DNA from: Actinomycetota bacterium | GTDB lineage: Bacteria; Actinomycetota; Acidimicrobiia; Acidimicrobiales; Microtrichaceae | Direction: 5' to 3' | NCBI GenBank assembly: GCA_005777415.1 | Contig: SXMI01000218.1 | Coordinates: 1-11,259 of the forward strand | Length of the DNA: 11,259 nt | Shown here: positions 6,911 to 11,259 of the stretch, in pieces | How positions within the stretch are numbered: position 1 is the first letter of the stretch | How the letters are laid out: every line of letters starts with the position of its first letter | Notes under the pieces: model-generated | Seen by the model: only the letters and a program-made list of their open reading frames with translations | The model's database searches: none | What the model was told of the DNA's origin: nothing | Translations under genes and position numbers: made by a program

Positions 6911-8109
6911 GACCAGCCCCCGCCGGACACGACCCCGGTCAACAGCACCCAGTTGGCCCGGATCAGGAGACGGATCGGTTCGCTGATCAGCACGACCACG
7001 ATCATGGCGAAGAGCGCGGCCAGGACCAGCATGGCGAGGTCCCGCTTGCGGAGACGCCCCTGGTAGAGGCGGCTCACGCCCTTGGCATCCACCAGCACCG
7101 GACCGACCTTCATGCGGACCAGCATGGTCGACGCCATCCCCGCCCGACCCTTGTCGAGGAAGTCCACCATGGACGAGTGGGTCCCGACCGCGACGATGAG
7201 CTCGGCACCCAGGCCGTACGCGAGCAGCATCGCGACGTCCTCGCTCGTGCCCGACGCCGTGAAGACGGCGTGCTCGAGGCCGAGCCGCCGCAGTCGCTCG
7301 GCCCCCGGGGCCCGACCGTTCCGGTACCCGTGCACGACGAGTTGGGCCCCGCAGCGCAGCGCATCGTCGGACACGGAGTCCATGTCGCCGATGATGACGT
7401 CGGGACGCATCCCGAGCTCGAGCAGAGCATCCGCTCCGCCGTCGACGGCGAGCAGCACGGGGCGGACCTCACGGACGTAGCCCATCTGACGGAGCAGGAG
7501 CAGGTCCTCCCGGTAGTCGGTGCCCCGGACGACGAGGAGCACCTGCCGGCCGTGCCAGTCCCGACCCAGGTCCGGCACGTCGATCTCGTCGTCGAGGATG
7601 TCCCGGTTGGCGTCGATGAACTCGACGGTGTTCTCCACGAAGCTGTTGAGGGCACCGCCCATGTTCGACCGACTCTCGAGGTGCACCGCCCGCACGGCCG
7701 CCGTGCTCTGGCGCCGGCCCTCCAGAACCACCCGCTCGGGTTCGTCAGCCCGGGCGATCCGACCTCCCGCCACCACGACCCGGTCCCCATCGGCGATCAG
7801 TCGCATCAACTCCGGCCCGAGGTCGTCGACCAACGGGATCCCGGCCTCGAGGAGCACGAGTGGGCCCTCGTTCGGATACTTCCCGGTGGAGGACACGGCG
7901 GCGTTCAACACGGCTGCGGGCTGGCAACGAACCAGTCCCTCGGCTGCGATCCGGTCCAGGTCCTCGTGGTCGATCACTGCGATCTCGCCGGCCTGGAGGT
8001 ATGCGATCAGGTCCTTGGTCCGCTCGTCGACGCGGGCGGTACCGACCACGCCACTGCGCTCCGGAGCCGCCGACTCGGCCACCTCGCGTCGCCGGAAGAT
8101 GCCGGTCAC
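6907..8109 (-). CDS. steA: Cytokinetic protein SteA (thiamin-pyrophosphokinase-like, membrane anchored)
   Basis: The 400-aa protein matches the actinobacterial SteA family (M. tuberculosis Rv1697 homologue), which acts with SteB at the division septum in C. glutamicum. An N-terminal domain (about 20-185) includes VGTARVDERTKDLIAYLQAG (22-41) and the SSTGKYPNEGPLVL region (73-86). It is followed by a thiamin-pyrophosphokinase-like Rossmann domain: LLAVDGGADALLELGMRPDV (219-238), IIGDMDSVSDDAL (239-251) and GTSEDVAMLLA (287-297). The DGG, GDMDS and SED acidic residues that bind Mg-nucleotide in TPK are kept, but the TPK thiamin-binding half is not obvious, so a nucleotide-sensing role is more likely than thiamin metabolism. 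One helix near the C-terminus (357-378) plus a hydrophobic end (384-395) anchors it. The GTG start overlaps the recN stop as GTGA; the next gene, steB, overlaps its own stop in the same way. Confidence 0.88.
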   Translation of the reverse strand: MTGIFRRREVAESAAPERSGVVGTARVDERTKDLIAYLQAGEIAVIDHEDLDRIAAEGLVRCQPAAVLNAAVSSTGKYPNEGPLVLLEAGIPLVDDLGPELMRLIADGDRVVVAGGRIARADEPERVVLEGRRQSTAAVRAVHLESRSNMGGALNSFVENTVEFIDANRDILDDEIDVPDLGRDWHGRQVLLVVRGTDYREDLLLLRQMGYVREVRPVLLAVDGGADALLELGMRPDVIIGDMDSVSDDALRCGAQLVVHGYRNGRAPGAERLRRLGLEHAVFTASGTSEDVAMLLAYGLGAELIVAVGTHSSMVDFLDKGRAGMASTMLVRMKVGPVLVDAKGVSRLYQGRLRKRDLAMLVLAALFAMIVVVLISEPIRLLIRANWVLLTGVVSGGGWS

Positions 8110-9761
8110 CGGCGCGTCCCGTTCGCCGAGGGGACCCGATCAGCTGTCGATACGTGACCGGCCTGGGCCGCGAGGAGCTCCTCGGCGTGACGGCGCGCCG
8201 TGTCCGAGTCCGGGGAGCCCGAGAGCATCCGCGACACCTCGACGACGCGCTCCGCCTCCTCGAGCCGGCGGACGGTCGTCGTCGTGCCCGCACCATCCGT
8301 CACCTTGGTGACGGCGAACTGGGTCGAGGCAGCGGCAGCGATCTGGGCGAGGTGGGTCACGACCAGGACCTGGTGGTCGCGCGCCACGCCGGCCAACGCC
8401 TCGGCCACCGCCGTCGCAGCCGACCCACCGATCCCGGCGTCGACCTCGTCGAAGACCATCGTCGGCGGACCGCCTGACGAGACCAGTCGGAGTGCGAGCA
8501 TGACCCGGCTCAACTCGCCGCCGGAGGCGACCCGCTGCAGTGGACCGGGCGGCGCACCCGGGTTCGCCGCGAGCAGGACCGTCACCCGGTCACCCGCCCC
8601 GGGCAGGTCGGCGGAGTCCTCGACCCGGATCTCGACGACGCACTCGGGCATCGCCAGGGACCGCAGGCGTTCGGCGAGGGCCGCAGCGAGCCCGGGGGCG
8701 GCGGCGCGGCGGGCCGCCCCGACGAGCTGCGACTCGCGGTCGACCTCGGCGAGGGCGTCGGCGAGGTCGTCGTCGATCGTCGCCGCCTCCTGCTCACGAT
8801 GCTCCAGCTCCTCGAGACGCCGGCGGGCCTCCTCGGCGAAACCCAGGACGTCCTCGATCCGTTCGCCGTACTTCCGGCACAGCTCGACCAGGCGCTGGCG
8901 ACGGGAACGGACCTCGGCGAGCCGCTCATCGTCCACCTCCACACGGTCGAGCTGATCGCGCAGTTCCCCGACGACATCGGTCAGCTCGATCCCGAGGGAG
9001 GCGAGCCGCTCGGAGGTCGCCCGGAACGGCCCCCGACCCGAGAGTCGGGTCGCAGCACCGGCCAGCGCGTCACCGGCCCCGCCGTCCGCGGCGAGGATCT
9101 CGAGCGCCGCCTCGGCGGCGGCACGGTGCTCGAGCGCCCCGGCGAGCAGGTCCTCCTCGTCGTCGAGGCGCTCGGCCTCACCGGGCGCCAGCGCCGCGGC
9201 GTCGATCTCGTCGAGCTGGTATCGCAGCAGGTCCAGTTCCCGGGCCCGGGAACGATCGTCGCCCCCCAACTCCGCCAGACGTCGCCGCAGCTCCCGCACG
9301 CGTGCGATGGCCCGATCCAGAGCTGCGGTCTCCACACCCGCGTGCCGGTCCAGCGCAGCGCGCTGCGCGGCCGGGCGGAGCAGGCCCTGCTGGGCGTGCT
9401 GTCCGTGGATCTCGATCAGGTCGACGGCCAACGCCTCGAGCTCAGCGACCGGCACCAGGTGGCCGTCCACGTAGGCGCGCGACCGGCCGGTCGCCGGGAC
9501 CACCCGCCGGAGCACGACCTCGCGTTCACCATCGGGAGCGTCCGGGTCCGGCACCACGAACAGGGCCTCCACCTCGGCGCGCTCCGCCCCGGTCCGGACT
9601 CGCCCGGCGTCCGCTCGACCACCCCGGAGCAGCTCCAGCGCCTCGACGATCATGGTCTTCCCGGCACCCGTCTCACCGGTCAGCGCGGTGGCGCCTCGAT
9701 CGGGCTCCACCCTGGCGTCGGCGATCACCCCCAGGTCGCGCACAGCGAGCTCCACCAACAT
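8106..9761 (-). CDS. recN: DNA repair protein RecN
   Basis: RecN is an SMC-like ATPase that acts at double-strand breaks during recombinational repair. The 551-aa product is typical in length. The N-terminal ATPase half has Walker A GETGAGKT (29-36) and the family segment DLIEIHGQHAQQGLL (114-128). The middle (about 140-350) is rich in Glu, Arg, Leu and Ala, as expected for an antiparallel coiled coil. The C-terminal half has the ABC signature SGGELSR (413-419), Walker B with catalytic Glu MVFDEVDAG (435-443), and the His switch VTHLAQIA (468-475). The ATG at 9761 was chosen because it begins the conserved MLVELAVRDLGVI start; no upstream start in frame gives a recognisable extension. There is no clear Shine-Dalgarno, so the mRNA may be nearly leaderless. 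It is the only gene of the run not overlapped by its predecessor. I see no actinobacterial LexA box just upstream. Confidence 0.96.
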   Translation of the reverse strand: MLVELAVRDLGVIADARVEPDRGATALTGETGAGKTMIVEALELLRGGRADAGRVRTGAERAEVEALFVVPDPDAPDGEREVVLRRVVPATGRSRAYVDGHLVPVAELEALAVDLIEIHGQHAQQGLLRPAAQRAALDRHAGVETAALDRAIARVRELRRRLAELGGDDRSRARELDLLRYQLDEIDAAALAPGEAERLDDEEDLLAGALEHRAAAEAALEILAADGGAGDALAGAATRLSGRGPFRATSERLASLGIELTDVVGELRDQLDRVEVDDERLAEVRSRRQRLVELCRKYGERIEDVLGFAEEARRRLEELEHREQEAATIDDDLADALAEVDRESQLVGAARRAAAPGLAAALAERLRSLAMPECVVEIRVEDSADLPGAGDRVTVLLAANPGAPPGPLQRVASGGELSRVMLALRLVSSGGPPTMVFDEVDAGIGGSAATAVAEALAGVARDHQVLVVTHLAQIAAAASTQFAVTKVTDGAGTTTTVRRLEEAERVVEVSRMLSGSPDSDTARRHAEELLAAQAGHVSTADRVPSANGTRR

Positions 9762-9826
9762 GGTGGTCGAAGCGTAGAGGACGGTCCCGTGTCGCGAACG
9801 GGCAAGCGGACTCGCCGGGTGGACCC
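9762..9826 (-). promoter_or_regulatory. nadK-recN gap with a weak candidate promoter for recN
   Basis: This is the only non-overlapping junction of the run. Reading the minus strand, TACGCT (9776-9771) fits a sigma-A-type -10 (TAnnnT) with nine bases between it and the recN ATG, which would give a leaderless or nearly leaderless message. The best -35 is poor (TTCGCG at 9798-9793, 16-base spacer). No LexA-like inverted repeat and no terminator hairpin were found. The promoter is a guess from position and one hexamer. Confidence 0.27.
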
Positions 9827-10666
9827 TCAGCGGTCGCCGAGGGCCAGCTTGGAGCGGAGCACGCTGTGGAAGTCGCGCCCTCCGAAGGTCACCAGCCGGG
9901 TCGGACGGTCGGCGGCGGTGCAGTGCAACTCCGCTCCGGGCTCGAGCGTCCCGCACTCGCGGCCGTCGATGCTCAGTTCGGCCGGGCGGTCGCCGGCCAC
10001 CGCCGCCGTGACGACGCAGTCCGCGTCGAGCACCATCGACCGGTCGAAGAGCATGTGGGCGGCCACGGGCGTCGTCACCACCGCCCGGAGCCTGGGGTCC
10101 AGGATGGGGCCCCGGCTCGAGAACGAATAGGCGGTCGATCCGGTGGCGGTCGCCAGGATCAACCCGTCCGCCACGTACGAGGTGAACGGGACGTCGTCGA
10201 GTCGCACGTCGAGTCGCACGGTCTGTCCGGACCCGGCCTTCTCCACCACGACCTCGTTGAGGGCGCTCGTACCGGCGGGCAGACCCGGAGCGGTCACGGC
10301 CAGTCGCATCCGCTCCTCGACCTCGTAGGCCCCCGCCAGGAACCGTTCGAGCGCCACCACACAGCCGGATGGCTCCACGACGGTCAGGTAGCCCAGGTCC
10401 CCCAGATTCACGCCGAGGACCGGCACATCGTGGACGGCTGCGAGCGCGGCGGCACGGAGCATCGTCCCGTCACCACCCAGGCTCACGACGAGGTCGGCCC
10501 CGGGAACGAGCTCGCTCTCGGTCACCCCCAGGTCGCTCCGCCCGACCGCCTCGGCCTCCTCGGCGCGCAGCCGGACCCGGTGGCCCCGTTCGAGGAGCCA
10601 CGACGCGATCCGACCGGCGATGTCGTTCGCGCCCTCCGGCCGGAGGACCAGCGCACAGGTCGTCAC
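9827..10666 (-). CDS. nadK: NAD kinase
   Basis: NadK phosphorylates NAD to NADP in the cytosol. The 279-aa product is of normal length and carries the family landmarks: VVSLGGDGTMLRAA (60-73, the GGDGT nucleotide motif), GVNLGDLGYLT (85-95), the LNEVVVEK segment (136-143), DGLILATATGSTAYSFSSRG (168-187) and LSIDGRE (231-237). The glycine-rich motif usually reads 'T-P-T-G-S-T-A-Y'; here Pro is Ala (residue 174), a small departure that leaves the TGSTAY core. The GTG at 10666 was chosen over the longer open frame because it gives the conserved start (TTCALVLRPEG), has GGAGGGG a few bases upstream, and overlaps the tlyA stop as GTGA. The tlyA-nadK-recN order is a widespread bacterial neighbourhood. 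Confidence 0.95.
   Translation of the reverse strand: MTTCALVLRPEGANDIAGRIASWLLERGHRVRLRAEEAEAVGRSDLGVTESELVPGADLVVSLGGDGTMLRAAALAAVHDVPVLGVNLGDLGYLTVVEPSGCVVALERFLAGAYEVEERMRLAVTAPGLPAGTSALNEVVVEKAGSGQTVRLDVRLDDVPFTSYVADGLILATATGSTAYSFSSRGPILDPRLRAVVTTPVAAHMLFDRSMVLDADCVVTAAVAGDRPAELSIDGRECGTLEPGAELHCTAADRPTRLVTFGGRDFHSVLRSKLALGDR
10195..10218. repeat. Tandem 12-bp direct repeat inside nadK
   Basis: Two perfect head-to-tail copies of CGTCGAGTCGCA. On the minus strand they keep frame and encode the repeated VRLD-VRLD part of the nadK product (about residues 150-157). This is a possible slippage site or recent in-frame duplication, in a surface strand region after the LNEVVV segment. Confidence 0.7.
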
Positions 10667-11259
10667 GACACCCCTCCCCCGGTCAGACCCTCCGCCGCCG
10701 CATCCCCGCCGGCGAGCGGGCGTTCCTCCCGCACCGCTGCGTCGCGCACCGCACGGTCGATGGCGGCGCGCTCGTCCACGCCGAAGCGACCCGGCCCCGG
10801 TGTCGCCCGGAGGACCAGGAGGAACTCCACGTTGCCGTCTGCGCCCCGGATCGGTGCCACCACGACGTCCATGATGCTCGTTCCGGCCTCCACCGCCGAT
10901 TCGGCGACCTGTTCGAGCACCGCGGACCACGCCGCCGGGTCCCGAACGATTCCCCGACCCCGACCGACGACCGCCCGCCCCGCCTCGAACTGCGGCTTGA
11001 CCAGCACCACCATCCAGCCACCGTCCCGGAGGACCCCACGGAGCGCCGGCAGGACCGTCCGCAACGAGATGAACGAGAGGTCCGCCACGACCCCATCGAC
11101 GAGGCCGTCCTCGGAGGGCGCGCCGAGGGTCGCGAGGTCGAGGTGCCGGACATTGGTCCGCTCCCGGTTGTCGACCCGGGGATCGGAGCGGAGGCGTTCG
11201 TGGAGTTGCCCGCGACCGACGTCGACGGCGAGCACCCCTCGGGCACCGCGCTGCAGCAG
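10663..11259 (-). CDS. tlyA: TlyA-family rRNA 2'-O-methyltransferase/hemolysin, 3' part
   Basis: The reading frame enters from the right edge and is open for 198 codons to a TGA at 10665-10663. The missing N-terminus should hold the S4 RNA-binding domain and the start of the methyltransferase fold. Visible FtsJ/RrmJ-like features, numbered within the fragment, are VLAVDVGRGQLHERLR (9-24, SAM-binding region), VVADLSFISL (57-66, Asp60), VLVKPQFEAGR (85-95, Lys88) and NVEFLLVLR (143-151, Glu145). Asp60, Lys88 and Glu145 match three residues of the K-D-K-E catalytic tetrad; the first Lys lies outside the window. TlyA in mycobacteria 2'-O-methylates 16S and 23S rRNA and affects capreomycin sensitivity. 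A further ~45 residues follow the catalytic core (acidic/arginine-rich helix, then a Gly/Ala end), somewhat longer than usual. A GTG at 11235 lies inside the conserved fold and is not the true start. The stop is shared with the nadK start. Confidence 0.92.
   Translation of the reverse strand: MLQRGARGVLAVDVGRGQLHERLRSDPRVDNRERTNVRHLDLATLGAPSEDGLVDGVVADLSFISLRTVLPALRGVLRDGGWMVVLVKPQFEAGRAVVGRGRGIVRDPAAWSAVLEQVAESAVEAGTSIMDVVVAPIRGADGNVEFLLVLRATPGPGRFGVDERAAIDRAVRDAAVREERPLAGGDAAAEGLTGGGVS

Noticed and set aside
9762..9826. LexA operator upstream of recN
   Set aside because: No inverted repeat resembling TCGAAC-N4-GTTCGA is present in the gap.

Overview
The window is a high-GC segment (roughly 70% G+C by eye, with strong G/C third-position bias) carrying nine closely packed genes, all on the minus strand. 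The gene order tlyA - nadK - recN - steA - steB is the arrangement known from Actinomycetota (for example the M. tuberculosis Rv1694-Rv1698 region). The organism is therefore almost certainly an actinobacterium. A deep lineage such as Acidimicrobiia is plausible but is inference only.

Layout, in the direction of transcription (right to left). The 3' part of tlyA (rRNA 2'-O-methyltransferase/hemolysin family) enters from the right edge. It is followed by nadK (NAD kinase), a 65-bp gap, and recN (SMC-like DNA repair ATPase). Next come steA and steB (a cytokinesis pair: a membrane-anchored thiamin-pyrophosphokinase-like protein and a coiled-coil MctB/SteB-family protein) and murJ (lipid II flippase). 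The run ends with a GT4-type glycosyltransferase, a 753-residue membrane protein with an apparently inactive alkaline-phosphatase-like ectodomain, and a small MraY/WecA-like prenyl-phosphate sugar-phosphate transferase. Seven of the eight junctions are the same 4-bp GTGA overlap (GTG start inside TGA stop), so this reads as one translationally coupled polycistronic unit. The only break is the nadK-recN gap, where a weak promoter-like sequence is visible.

How the genes may work together. The first three are informational or housekeeping genes. From steA onward the theme is the cell envelope: septal wall remodelling (SteA/SteB), lipid-linked precursor flipping (MurJ), and a three-gene tail that looks like a lipid-linked glycan module. 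In that tail a PNPT enzyme would load a sugar phosphate on a lipid carrier, a GT4 enzyme would extend it, and a polytopic protein with a pseudo-phosphatase domain would have an unknown role. This tail is the least described part of the window and the best candidate for an uncharacterised envelope pathway.

The left ~120 bp is different. It is about 40% G+C (about 33% in the first 60 bp), is plus-strand coding, and ends a 41-codon C-terminal fragment that loosely resembles a MazF/PemK-type toxin. It converges on the operon. The sharp composition change could mark a horizontally acquired toxin gene or a chimeric contig edge. No RNA genes, insertion sequences or CRISPR arrays were seen.
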